From Oscillospiraceae bacterium (GTDB lineage Bacteria; Bacillota_A; Clostridia; Oscillospirales; JAAYXM01), in the NCBI GenBank assembly GCA_017532355.1, contig JAFXJK010000058.1:47419-111418 (forward strand): a stretch of 64,000 nucleotides of DNA. The letters are read 5' to 3'. The notes under the pieces were generated by a model, which saw only the letters and a list, made by a program, of their open reading frames with translations, was not told the origin of the DNA and made no database searches. Position 1 is the stretch's first letter, and each line of letters starts with the position of its first letter. The position numbers were made by a program, and so were the translations under genes. Positions 42,985 through 51,275 of the stretch are shown piece by piece.

Positions 42985-43818
42985 ATGGGAAATAAAAACC
43001 TCAGAACCTGCGCGGTTATAAACGACCTGTCGGGTTTCGGCAGATGCGCGCTTAACGTCACAATTCCAGTAATGAGCGCAATCGGTGTGAGAGTTCTTGC
43101 TGTGCCGACGGCGGTGCTCTCAAACCATACGGGATTTTCGGAATATTACTTCTCTGACCTCACGGGAGGAATGAGGGAATACTTCGGCGCGTGGGAAAAG
43201 CTCGGGCTTACCTACGACGGGATATACTCAGGCTTTCTCGGAAGTGAGGAGCAGGCAGACATCATCGCGGAATTCATAAAGAAAAACAGAACGGAAAATA
43301 CATATCTTTTCGTTGACCCTGCGATGGGTGACGACGGCAAGCTCTATCCGACCTGTACGGACGGTCTTGTGAGAAAGATGCGCGGTCTTTGCGCGACGGC
43401 GGATATAATAACGCCGAACCTCACCGAAGCGTGCTTCCTCGCAGACGCGGATTATGAGGAGATGAAGTCGGCAGACATCGGGAAAGTTTCCGACCTTGCT
43501 CTCCGGCTCACCCAGCTCGGTGCAGCTCGTGTCATTATCACGGGCGTGTATCAGGGCGATAAGGTTTCAAACGTCGTTTGCGACAGCGTCCGCGGCGAAA
43601 TCTTTACAACCTCGTCAAAGTGCGTTGCAGGTGAGTTTTGCGGAACGGGAGACCTCTTCGCATCAATCCTATTCGGCGAAAGCCTTAAGGGAAAATCGCT
43701 TAGAAGAGCCGTGCGCGCGGCATCGAACGTAGTTTCCCGTGCGGCAAAGTTTTCAGACGAGCTCGGCGTTTCAAAAACAGACGGCATCGCGTTTGAACCG
43801 TTCTTGAAAAGACTGTAA
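42985..43818 (+). CDS. Pyridoxal/pyridoxamine kinase (PdxK/PdxY type)
   Basis: A 277-residue ribokinase-fold enzyme that phosphorylates vitamin B6 vitamers to PLP or its relatives. It shows the start 'INDLSGFGRCALNVTIPVMSAIGV', 'LSNHTGFSEYYF', 'DPAMGDDGKLY', 'ITPNLTEACFL' and the catalytic 'GTGDLFASILFG' (Asp in GTGD). It lies 22 bases after trpB2 with an AAAGGAG site, so it is under the same T-box; TrpB2 itself needs PLP. A perfect terminator follows it. Confidence 0.93.
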   Translation: MGNKNLRTCAVINDLSGFGRCALNVTIPVMSAIGVRVLAVPTAVLSNHTGFSEYYFSDLTGGMREYFGAWEKLGLTYDGIYSGFLGSEEQADIIAEFIKKNRTENTYLFVDPAMGDDGKLYPTCTDGLVRKMRGLCATADIITPNLTEACFLADADYEEMKSADIGKVSDLALRLTQLGAARVIITGVYQGDKVSNVVCDSVRGEIFTTSSKCVAGEFCGTGDLFASILFGESLKGKSLRRAVRAASNVVSRAAKFSDELGVSKTDGIAFEPFLKRL

Positions 43819-43822
43819 AATA

Positions 43823-43857
43823 AAAAGCTACCGAAACTTTCGGTAGCTTTTAAAATT
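43823..43857 (+). terminator. Intrinsic terminator after the PLP-vitamer kinase gene
   Basis: AAAAGCTACCGAAA and its complement (43823-43851) form a stem closing a short loop, followed by an AAAATTTTTTT tract. It ends the T-box operon. Confidence 0.85.
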
Positions 43858-43920
43858 TTTTTCGCGAAAAAGAGGGAAAACGAAGTTTTTGGCGTATATT
43901 AAGATAAGAGGTGATATGTG

Positions 43921-44925
43921 ATGAATTTGAGACAGAGCGAAGAAGCGAGAGAAAAGAGAGATTTTTCGCCCTTTGCGTGCTTTTCGTCAGAGAGTCTCGG
44001 GCGTGCTCGTGAGGAGACGGAGTGTGAAGTCCGCACCTGCTTTATGCGCGACCGCGACAGAATCATCCATTCAAAATCATTCCGCCGTCTTAAGGACAAG
44101 ACGCAGGTTTTCATATCGCCCGAGGGCGACCATTACCGCACGCGCCTCACGCATACGCTTGAGGTTTCGGGTATCGCGCGAACGATTGCCCGTGCGCTTT
44201 CTTTAAACGAAAGTCTCTGCGAGGCGATTGCGATGGGGCATGACCTCGGTCACACGCCGTTTGGACACGGTGGTGAGCGTGAGCTTGCGGCGCTTACGGA
44301 TGGCGAGTTTTCACACAATCTCCAGAGCGTTCGCGTCGTCGAGAAGATTGAGCATCAGGGAATGGGACTAAACCTCACCCGTGAGGTAATTGACGGCATC
44401 GCCTGCCATTCGGGCGAGGGAAGAGCGAAGACGCTTGAGGGCAGAGTTGTCGCTCTTGCGGACAGAATCGCATACATAAACCACGATATAGACGATTCCA
44501 TCCGAGCAGGAATACTCCGCGAGGTGGACATCCCGAAGGAATACCGCGAAATTTTGGGTAATCGCCCGAGCAAGCGCATAAATTCGCTTGTTATGGACAC
44601 AATAAAAGAGAGTGCAGGCAAAAATGAGATATGCATGTCCGACGAGGTTTATTCCGCGATGATGGGACTTCGGAAGTTTATGTTCGAGCGCGTTTACCGC
44701 GCGCCGTTTGCCTTAAAGCAGGAAGAAAAGGTTCGCGACGTTGTAAGACGTCTTTTTGAATATTACATATCAGATATTGACCGTCTTCCGGAGGAATATC
44801 GTAAGATTGCAGAAGCTGACGGCGAAATCACCGCCGTGTGCGACCTTATAGCTTGTATGTCTGACAGATATGCGCTCAGCACATACAACGAAATTTTTCT
44901 CCCCGTTTCGTGGGGACACATGTAA
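43921..44925 (+). CDS. dgt: Deoxyguanosine triphosphate triphosphohydrolase-like protein
   Basis: A 334-residue HD-domain dNTP triphosphohydrolase. It shows 'RTCFMRDRDRIIHSKSFRRLKDKTQV', read in two parts, then 'HYRTRLTHTLEVSGIARTIARAL' and 'AIAMGHDLGHTPFGHGGE', where the HD residues bind metal, and the C-terminal antigen-like region ('YEIFLPVSW'-type end). I start at ATG 43921, seven bases after GAGGTG. In many Bacillota it precedes dnaG and rpoD, as here: dnaG begins 35 bases downstream. It probably adjusts dNTP pools. Confidence 0.95.
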   Translation: MNLRQSEEAREKRDFSPFACFSSESLGRAREETECEVRTCFMRDRDRIIHSKSFRRLKDKTQVFISPEGDHYRTRLTHTLEVSGIARTIARALSLNESLCEAIAMGHDLGHTPFGHGGERELAALTDGEFSHNLQSVRVVEKIEHQGMGLNLTREVIDGIACHSGEGRAKTLEGRVVALADRIAYINHDIDDSIRAGILREVDIPKEYREILGNRPSKRINSLVMDTIKESAGKNEICMSDEVYSAMMGLRKFMFERVYRAPFALKQEEKVRDVVRRLFEYYISDIDRLPEEYRKIAEADGEITAVCDLIACMSDRYALSTYNEIFLPVSWGHM

Positions 44926-44960
44926 TTTAGCTTAAACACTCAGGAAAGGAAGTGAAAAAG

Positions 44961-46706
44961 GTGGCGTTTCCGAGAGAATTTATGGACGAGCTTATCGCGA
45001 GAAACGATATTGTGTCCGTAGTTTCAAGATACGTAAATTTAACGCGTCGCGGTTCGGGAAATCTCGGCCTTTGTCCGTTCCACAACGAGAAAACGCCGTC
45101 GTTTTCCGTTTCCTCGGACAAGCAGTTTTTCCACTGCTTCGGTTGCGGCGCAGGTGGCGACGTAATCACGTTTGTAATGAAGATTGAAAACATAGATTTT
45201 GCAGAAGCCGTCGAAAAACTCGCAGGCTGGGCAGGTATGCAGGTCCCCGAATCGTCCTACGGCGAAAAGGAGAGGTCCAACCGCCGCCGTGCGACGGAGG
45301 CGTGCCGCGATGCCGCAAGGTTTTTCCACGAAAGGTTCAAAGCACCGGAGGGCGAGGCGGCAAGGAGCTACCTCCTCGGTCGCGGACTGTCCCCTGCTGT
45401 AATAACGCGCTTCGGGCTCGGCTATTCTCCCGACGGTTGGGACGGACTGCTCAACGAGCTCACCTCAAAGGGATATACAAAGAGCGAGCTTCTTGCGGCA
45501 GGACTTGTCACAACGGGCAAGAGCGGAAAGATTTATGACCGTTTCCGCGGCCGTGCGATGTTCCCGATAATCGATATCCGCGGTGCGGTAATCGGGTTCG
45601 GCGGACGCATCATGGGCGAGGGAGAGCCGAAGTATTTAAACTCACCTGAGTCCGAGGTTTTCAATAAGCGTAAAAACCTTTACGCGATGAACCTTGCGCG
45701 ACAGAGCAAGGCCGACTATTTCATCCTCGCGGAAGGGTATATGGACGTTATAGCTCTCCATCAGGCAGGGTTTGACTCGGCAGTTGCGTCGCTCGGAACA
45801 TCGCTTACCGACGAGCAGGCGCACCTTATATCAAAATACAAAAATCGGGTTATAATTTCATACGACTCCGACAAGGCAGGCCGTGCGGCAACAGAGCGTG
45901 CGATTGACATACTGAAAAAAGCAGGCCTTGACGTCAGAGTTCTTACGATGAAAGAGGCAAAAGACCCCGACGAGTTTATAAAGAAATTTGGAAGAGACCG
46001 CTTTGCAAAGCTTATCGACGAGGCGCTGCCTGCATCGGAATACAGGCTTGAAAGCACAAAGCAGGCGTACAACCTCGACGACGATAAGGAAAGAGTGTTG
46101 TATATAAAGGAAGCGGTTGCGCAGCTTGCCAAAATCAGAAGCGAGTTTGAGCGCGAGATATATGCAGGCAGGATTTCAAAGGAAACAGGCGTCACGCGTG
46201 ACGCTATTCTGCGTGAAGCAGAAAGCTTGCGAAAAAAGCTTCTTCGCGAAAAGAAAAAGGAAGAGGAAAGACGCGCCCTTGACCCACTCGGAAATATTAT
46301 GCCGAAGGAGCGAGGCTCGCGTTATGAGAATCCGCGTTCAGCAGTTGCGGAAGAGGGACTGCTCTCACTTTGCGCATCGGATGTAAAGCTTTGCCTTGAA
46401 ACTATAGAGCAGGTTTCGGGGAAGATGTTCTCATCGCCGATTCTCGGCCGTGCGTTTGACATAGTCGCAGATGAAGCACGCTCACGCGGACATGAAACCG
46501 ATATGCGAATCATCTCGGCGAATATGAGCGAGGAAGAGGCCTCCCACATTGCCGCGGTTTTTGCAAGACGGCGTGAGACCTCGAAAGACGCACTTGCCGA
46601 TTACATCCACATCATAAAGCAGGAATACATAAAAAAACAGGGCGAGAGCTCAGATGATGCGCTTCTTGCCGCTACCGAACTTTACAGAAAGAAAAAGGGG
46701 ATATAA
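44961..46706 (+). CDS. dnaG: DNA primase
   Basis: A 581-residue DnaG that primes DNA replication. The usual start is 'AFPREFMDELIARNDIV', so I choose GTG 44961, eight bases after AAGGAAG; an upstream GTG at 44952 is possible but is too close to that site. The CHC2 zinc domain ('CPFHNEKTPSFSV' and 'FHCFGCGAGGDVI', about 37-65) is followed by the Toprim core ('AEGYMDVIALHQAGFDSAVASLGTS' and 'ISYDSDKAGRAATERA') and a C-terminal helicase-binding region. It sits between dgt and rpoD. Confidence 0.97.
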   Translation: MAFPREFMDELIARNDIVSVVSRYVNLTRRGSGNLGLCPFHNEKTPSFSVSSDKQFFHCFGCGAGGDVITFVMKIENIDFAEAVEKLAGWAGMQVPESSYGEKERSNRRRATEACRDAARFFHERFKAPEGEAARSYLLGRGLSPAVITRFGLGYSPDGWDGLLNELTSKGYTKSELLAAGLVTTGKSGKIYDRFRGRAMFPIIDIRGAVIGFGGRIMGEGEPKYLNSPESEVFNKRKNLYAMNLARQSKADYFILAEGYMDVIALHQAGFDSAVASLGTSLTDEQAHLISKYKNRVIISYDSDKAGRAATERAIDILKKAGLDVRVLTMKEAKDPDEFIKKFGRDRFAKLIDEALPASEYRLESTKQAYNLDDDKERVLYIKEAVAQLAKIRSEFEREIYAGRISKETGVTRDAILREAESLRKKLLREKKKEEERRALDPLGNIMPKERGSRYENPRSAVAEEGLLSLCASDVKLCLETIEQVSGKMFSSPILGRAFDIVADEARSRGHETDMRIISANMSEEEASHIAAVFARRRETSKDALADYIHIIKQEYIKKQGESSDDALLAATELYRKKKGI

Positions 46707-46709
46707 GAA

Positions 46710-47864
46710 ATGGAAAACGGAAAGAACGAAAGAAACATAACTGTTGAAGAAAAAAAGCAGATTATCCGCGAGCTCATCGAAACGGGCAAGAAAAAGGGCA
46801 AGCTATCTCAGAAGGAGCTTTCTGCTGTTGCAGAAGAGCTTGAGATGAACTCCGACGAGATTGAAAAGCTCTACGATGCTCTCGAAAACCACGGAATCGA
46901 CCTTCCGCTTGAAGAGTTCATTGCAGACCTTCCGCCCGAGGATGAGTTCCTCGACGATGCTCCGGAGAACCTCGACGATGTTGAAGAAATTCCGGAAGAA
47001 GAGCTTGCAGACTCCGCGTCTCTTATGGAAGGCCTTTCGATTGACGACCACGTCCGCATTTACTTAAAGGAAATCGGTAAGGTTGACCTTCTCTCTCCCG
47101 AAGAGGAAGTTGAGCTTGCAAACCGTATGGCAGAGGGAGATGAAATGGCAAAGGTGCGTCTTGCAGAGGCAAACCTCCGTCTCGTTGTTTCAATCGCAAA
47201 GCGTTATGTCGGCCGCGGTATGCTCTTCCTCGACCTTATTCAGGAAGGAAACCTCGGTCTTATAAAGGCTGTTGAGAAGTTTGATCACACAAAGGGCTAT
47301 AAGTTCTCAACTTATGCTACATGGTGGATTCGCCAGGCCATCACCCGTGCGATTGCCGATCAGGCGCGTACCATCCGTATTCCCGTCCACATGGTAGAAA
47401 CAATCAACAAGGTTATCCGCGTGTCCCGTCAGCTTCTCCAGGAGCTCGGTCACGACCCGTCGCCTGAGGAGATTGCAGAGGAGATGCAGATTCCGGTTAC
47501 AAGAGTCCGCGAGATTTTAAAGATTGCTCAGGAGCCTGTATCGCTCGAAACTCCTATCGGTGAGGAGGAAGATTCTCACCTTGGCGACTTTATCCCTGCC
47601 GAGGATGCTCAGGAGCCTGCAGAGGCGGCATCGTTTGCACTTTTACGCGAGCAGCTTGTTGAAGTTCTCAAGACTCTCACCCCTCGTGAGGAGAAGGTTC
47701 TCCGTCTCCGCTTCGGCATTGAGGATGGCAGAACACGTACGCTCGAAGAAGTCGGCCGTGAGTTCAATGTCACCCGTGAGCGTATCCGTCAGATTGAGGC
47801 GAAGGCTCTTCGCAAGCTTCGCCATCCGAGCCGCTCAAAGATGCTCAAAGATTTCCTCAACTAA
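46710..47864 (+). CDS. rpoD: Primary RNA polymerase sigma factor (sigma-A/RpoD)
   Basis: A 384-residue sigma-70. A region 1.1-like start is followed by region 1.2 ('[22 protein letters not shown]'), region 2 with '-10' recognition ('[31 protein letters not shown]', read in two parts), region 3 and region 4 with the -35 HTH ('[31 protein letters not shown]', read in two parts). It is three bases after dnaG with a GGGG-type site. This protein is expected to recognise the TTGACA/TATAAT promoters found in the window. Confidence 0.98.
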   Translation: MENGKNERNITVEEKKQIIRELIETGKKKGKLSQKELSAVAEELEMNSDEIEKLYDALENHGIDLPLEEFIADLPPEDEFLDDAPENLDDVEEIPEEELADSASLMEGLSIDDHVRIYLKEIGKVDLLSPEEEVELANRMAEGDEMAKVRLAEANLRLVVSIAKRYVGRGMLFLDLIQEGNLGLIKAVEKFDHTKGYKFSTYATWWIRQAITRAIADQARTIRIPVHMVETINKVIRVSRQLLQELGHDPSPEEIAEEMQIPVTRVREILKIAQEPVSLETPIGEEEDSHLGDFIPAEDAQEPAEAASFALLREQLVEVLKTLTPREEKVLRLRFGIEDGRTRTLEEVGREFNVTRERIRQIEAKALRKLRHPSRSKMLKDFLN

Positions 47865-47882
47865 AGAAAGGTGTCCTACGCT

Positions 47883-48668
47883 TTGAAAATCATAGATTCA
47901 CACGCACATATATTTCCGCAGAAAATCTCGCTTAAGGCGAGCGGCGCAATAGGAGCTTTCTACGGAATAAAAATGCACCATGACGGTATGGCGCATACGT
48001 TAAACGGCCTTATGGAGGAGGCAGGAATCGAGCGTGCGCTCGTCTGCTCGACTGCTACAACTCCGCACCAGGTCGAAGTAATAAACAATTTCGTTTGTGA
48101 AAAATGCAAGCAGTATGATAAGTTTACGGGCCTTGCCACTCTCCATCAGGATATGGAAGATGCCGAGGCTGAGATTCTCCGAATAAAAGAGATGGGACTT
48201 CACGGAATAAAGCTTCACCCCGATTTTCAGAAGTTTAAAATCGACGATGAAAAAATGTTCCCCGTGTATAAAATTCTTGAACGTGAAAAGCTCCCCATCC
48301 TTTTTCATACGGGAGATAAGAGATACGACTTCTCGGGACCTCGCCACCTCATAAAGATTATGGAGAAGTTCCCAGACCTTATCTGTATCGGTGCGCACTT
48401 CGGCGGTTATTCCGAATGGAAAGAGGCGGAGGAGTATCCGAAGAGCAAAAATCTCTTCTTCGATACATCAAGCTCGCTTGATGTTCTCCCGAAGAAGGAG
48501 GCGCTTGCGCTTATTTCTCATTTCGGAGTAGAGCAGTTTATGTTCGGTACTGACTACCCGATGTGGACGCCGAGTGAGGAGATAGAAAAAGTCCTTGAAC
48601 TCGGTCTTTCCGAGGCTGATTACGAGAAAATTTTCCACGCAAACTTTGAGAGACTTTTCGGTGAATGA
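47883..48668 (+). CDS. Amidohydrolase-family TIM-barrel protein
   Basis: A 261-residue metal-dependent hydrolase of the amidohydrolase_2 type. I choose TTG 47883 ('KIIDSHAHIFP'), the usual family beginning; a GTG at 47871 is also in frame but the sequence there does not look native. It shows 'SHAH' (first metal His pair), 'GIKLHPDFQKF', 'LFHTGDKRYDF', 'GAHFGGYSEW' and the late 'FGTDYPMW' Asp. Substrate is not readable; relatives decarboxylate or hydrolyse small ring compounds. It lies 18 bases after rpoD and 10 before the homocysteine methyltransferase-like gene. Confidence 0.85.
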   Translation: MKIIDSHAHIFPQKISLKASGAIGAFYGIKMHHDGMAHTLNGLMEEAGIERALVCSTATTPHQVEVINNFVCEKCKQYDKFTGLATLHQDMEDAEAEILRIKEMGLHGIKLHPDFQKFKIDDEKMFPVYKILEREKLPILFHTGDKRYDFSGPRHLIKIMEKFPDLICIGAHFGGYSEWKEAEEYPKSKNLFFDTSSSLDVLPKKEALALISHFGVEQFMFGTDYPMWTPSEEIEKVLELGLSEADYEKIFHANFERLFGE

Positions 48669-48678
48669 GGAAAGAGAA

Positions 48679-49875
48679 ATGAAGATAAATTTCCCTGTAA
48701 TCCTTGACGGTGCTACGGGTTCGGAGCTTATGAAGCGCGGACTTCCGTCGGGCGTGTGCCAGGAAAAATGGATAACGGAAAACCCGACTGCCATAACGGA
48801 ACTCCAGCGTGAGTACGAAGCGGCAGGAAGCGGGATTGTCTATGCACCGACATTTGGTGCAATCGCGCACAAGCTTTCCCACTATGGTCTTGAGGCCGAG
48901 GAAGAGGAGCTTAACCGCGCACTCGTAGATATTTCAAAGACAGCGGTTTCTGAAAATGTTCTCGTCGCGGCAGACCTTGCCGCGAGTGGGCTGTTTTTAG
49001 CGCCGTACGGTGACGAGACGATGGAAAGCCTTGTCGATAAATATTCGGGCGAGCTTCGCGGGCAAGGTGAGGCGGATATTGTCGTTTCGGAGACAAATAT
49101 GACGGTTTCCGATGCGCGAGCCGCGGTAATTGCCGCGAAGAGGATGTACGATAAGCCGATTTTCGTCACCTTTACGGTCGACGAAAACGGACGTACAATG
49201 ACAGGCGCAGACGCCGCGGCAGCACTTGTCATTTTCAGAGCGCTCGGTGTCGCGGCCTTTGGGTTCAACTGCGGTGCAGGACCTGCAGAAATGCTTAAGA
49301 ACATAGAAGCTCTCAAGGACGTCCGCGGTTCTCTTCCGCTTATCGCAAAGCCGAACGCAGGTCTTCCCGTTATGGTTGACGGTAAGGAGACTTATGAAAT
49401 GTCGCCCGAAGATCTCGCGTCGTACGCAGAAAAGCTTGCAAGAGCAGGCGTGCGCGCGTTTGGCGGATGCTGCGGAACGACTCCTTCGCATATAAAGGCG
49501 CTTGCGGAAACAGTATCAAAGCTTTCGTTTGATTATGAAACCCCGACCTGCGAGGAAATGCTCGCAACTGAGCGCGTGACGCTTCCCGTATCGGAAGTTA
49601 TTTTGAGCGATGAGATTGAGTGTTCAGAGTTTCTGCTCGATGACCTTATGGATTGCGAGCAAGTATGTCCGCTTGTTCGGATTTCGCGTGATGCGGATAT
49701 CGCGTGCTTTGAAGAAAATCAGCACGCCGCCGCGCTTCCTGTCTGCATCGTGTGTGACGACAGTGAACTTCTTTCTCGTGCACTTATGTCATACAACGGT
49801 CGCGCAGGGATAAAATCCACCGCACCCGATGCAAAGGAAATTGCCGATTTCTACGGCGCTTATATTTTGGATTGA
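48679..49875 (+). CDS. Homocysteine S-methyltransferase-family protein
   Basis: A 398-residue protein whose first 290 residues match the zinc-dependent homocysteine-binding domain of MetH and BHMT: 'VILDGATGSELMKRGLP', 'YAPTFGAIAHKL', 'FGFNCGAGPAEML' and 'FGGCCGTTPSHIKAL', supplying three zinc-binding cysteines. About 100 residues after this do not match the folate or cobalamin modules I know. It lacks those modules, so the methyl donor is unclear; partner proteins may carry them elsewhere. Start ATG 48679 follows GAGGAAAG; the frame opens at 48595 only as a shadow of the previous gene. Next is tatD, 10 bases on. Confidence 0.87.
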   Translation: MKINFPVILDGATGSELMKRGLPSGVCQEKWITENPTAITELQREYEAAGSGIVYAPTFGAIAHKLSHYGLEAEEEELNRALVDISKTAVSENVLVAADLAASGLFLAPYGDETMESLVDKYSGELRGQGEADIVVSETNMTVSDARAAVIAAKRMYDKPIFVTFTVDENGRTMTGADAAAALVIFRALGVAAFGFNCGAGPAEMLKNIEALKDVRGSLPLIAKPNAGLPVMVDGKETYEMSPEDLASYAEKLARAGVRAFGGCCGTTPSHIKALAETVSKLSFDYETPTCEEMLATERVTLPVSEVILSDEIECSEFLLDDLMDCEQVCPLVRISRDADIACFEENQHAAALPVCIVCDDSELLSRALMSYNGRAGIKSTAPDAKEIADFYGAYILD

Positions 49876-49885
49876 GGATAAGATA

Positions 49886-50659
49886 ATGTTTTTTGATACT
49901 CATGCACATCTTGACGACAAAGCGTTTGATGCTGACCGCGACGAGCTTATAGCTTCATTTGCCGAGGTCGGAGTAACGCGCGTTCTAAACGCATCTTGCT
50001 CGCTTCCGTCGTCATACGAAACGGTGAAGCTGTGCAAGAAATATGATTTTATATACGGCGCGTGCGGAGTTCACCCGGACGCCGCCGAGAGCTTCACGGA
50101 CGAAACGCTTCTTGAGATAAAGCGACTTCTCGCTGAAGAGAGGATTGTTGCAGTCGGTGAAACAGGACTTGATTATTATTACGACGATGTTCCGCGCGCG
50201 GCGCAGAAAAAGGCCTTTGAAGCGCAGGCGGCGCTTGCCGCGGAGATGTCTCTTCCTATCATAGTCCACGACAGGGAAGCGCATCGCGATACGCTTGATA
50301 TACTTCGTCAGTTTCCGAATATCCGCGCGGTTTATCATTGCTTTTCGGGTAGCGTCGAGTATGCGCGCGAGATTGTGAAGCTTGGATTTTACCTCTCGTT
50401 TGGCGGTGCTGTCACGTTTAAGAACGCGAGGCATGCGCCCGAGGTCATAAAGAGTATTCCGCGAGAGCGCATAATGCTTGAAACGGACTGTCCGTATATG
50501 GCGCCTGTGCCGTATCGCGGAAAGCGAAACCATCCGGGAATGATACCTCACATTGCGGAGAAAATTGCCGAGCTTTGGGAAACAACACCCGAAGAGGTCG
50601 GACGAATAACAACAGAAAACGCTTTGAGATTTTTTAATATAGGGGATAAGTATGAATAA
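49886..50659 (+). CDS. tatD: TatD-family deoxyribonuclease
   Basis: A 257-residue TatD/YcfH-type metal-dependent DNase. It shows the start 'MFFDTHAHLDDKAFDADRDEL' region with the first metal pair 'THAH', 'YGACGVHPDAA', 'VAVGETGLDYYYD', 'PIIVHDREAHRDTL', 'YHCFSGSVEYA' and the late 'LETDCPYMAPVPYRGKRNHP'. The family trims DNA ends and may act in repair or apoptosis-like DNA turnover. ATG 49886 follows GAGGATAA; the longer frame overlaps the previous gene. It overlaps the next gene's start by eight bases. Confidence 0.94.
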   Translation: MFFDTHAHLDDKAFDADRDELIASFAEVGVTRVLNASCSLPSSYETVKLCKKYDFIYGACGVHPDAAESFTDETLLEIKRLLAEERIVAVGETGLDYYYDDVPRAAQKKAFEAQAALAAEMSLPIIVHDREAHRDTLDILRQFPNIRAVYHCFSGSVEYAREIVKLGFYLSFGGAVTFKNARHAPEVIKSIPRERIMLETDCPYMAPVPYRGKRNHPGMIPHIAEKIAELWETTPEEVGRITTENALRFFNIGDKYE

Positions 50660-51233
50660 GAAAAAATTTAGATTCCGTATCGGAATGAGAAATATGAAAA
50701 CGGCAATCGCGGCAACGCTTGTAGCTGTAATATACCTTGCCTTGAATGCCATTTTTGATACAGAGTTCGACCCGACATTTGCCTGCATCGGTGCAGTGTT
50801 CGGAATCGGAAGTGATATGGCAGATTCCTGGCTTAACGGCGGCAACCGTCTTTTCGGAACAATCATCGGCGGTGTCATAGGTATGCTGATGTTCAGACTG
50901 TATCTTTTCTGGCAGCCGAGCGGAGAGTGGACGTTCAAAATCTTGCCGTTCCTGTTTGTCGGAGTGGTTATGCTCATAATCGCGTGCCAGTTCTTCCGTT
51001 GGCCGGGCGGCATCCAGCCGGGCGGCGTTGTTCTCAGCATTATTCTGTTTGCGCAGAACAACCCCGAAACTTACATAGCATATTCCGTAGAACGCATAAT
51101 CAACACCGCAATCGGTGTCCTCGTTGCGCTTTTAATCAATCATTTGTTGCCACGTGAGCGACTTCTCAAGATTTTCTACGCGCTTCATCTGCGGAAAAAG
51201 CCTGAGAAAAAAGAGGAAATCACATCGAAATAA
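50652..51233 (+). CDS. Aromatic-acid-exporter-family membrane protein (ArAE/FUSC-like)
   Basis: A 193-residue membrane protein with about four helices: 'MKTAIAATLVAVIYLALNAI', a middle pair around 'LFGTIIGGVIGMLMF' and 'ILPFLFVGVVMLIIACQF', and 'VERIINTAIGVLVALLINHLL'. The N-terminal 'AIAATLVAVI' and 'GNRLFGTIIGG' pattern matches the ArAE_1/FUSC half-transporters of Bacillota. The C-terminus is basic and cytoplasmic. Substrate unknown; its partner may be itself. It is co-transcribed with tatD and closes the plus-strand run, followed by a perfect terminator. Confidence 0.8.
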   Translation: MNKKKFRFRIGMRNMKTAIAATLVAVIYLALNAIFDTEFDPTFACIGAVFGIGSDMADSWLNGGNRLFGTIIGGVIGMLMFRLYLFWQPSGEWTFKILPFLFVGVVMLIIACQFFRWPGGIQPGGVVLSIILFAQNNPETYIAYSVERIINTAIGVLVALLINHLLPRERLLKIFYALHLRKKPEKKEEITSK

Positions 51234-51235
51234 CA

Positions 51236-51270
51236 AAAAAGACTTGAAAGCGATGCTTTCAAGTCTTTTT
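51236..51270. terminator. Bidirectional intrinsic terminator
   Basis: GACTTGAAAGC and its complement (51241-51251 with 51255-51265), loop GAT, flanked by A and T runs on both sides, between two convergent genes. Confidence 0.9.
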
Positions 51271-51275
51271 CTATC

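Noticed and set aside
50012..51061. A 349-codon minus-strand frame opposite tatD and the exporter-like gene
   Set aside because: Both plus-strand genes are clear. The frame is a codon-bias shadow.
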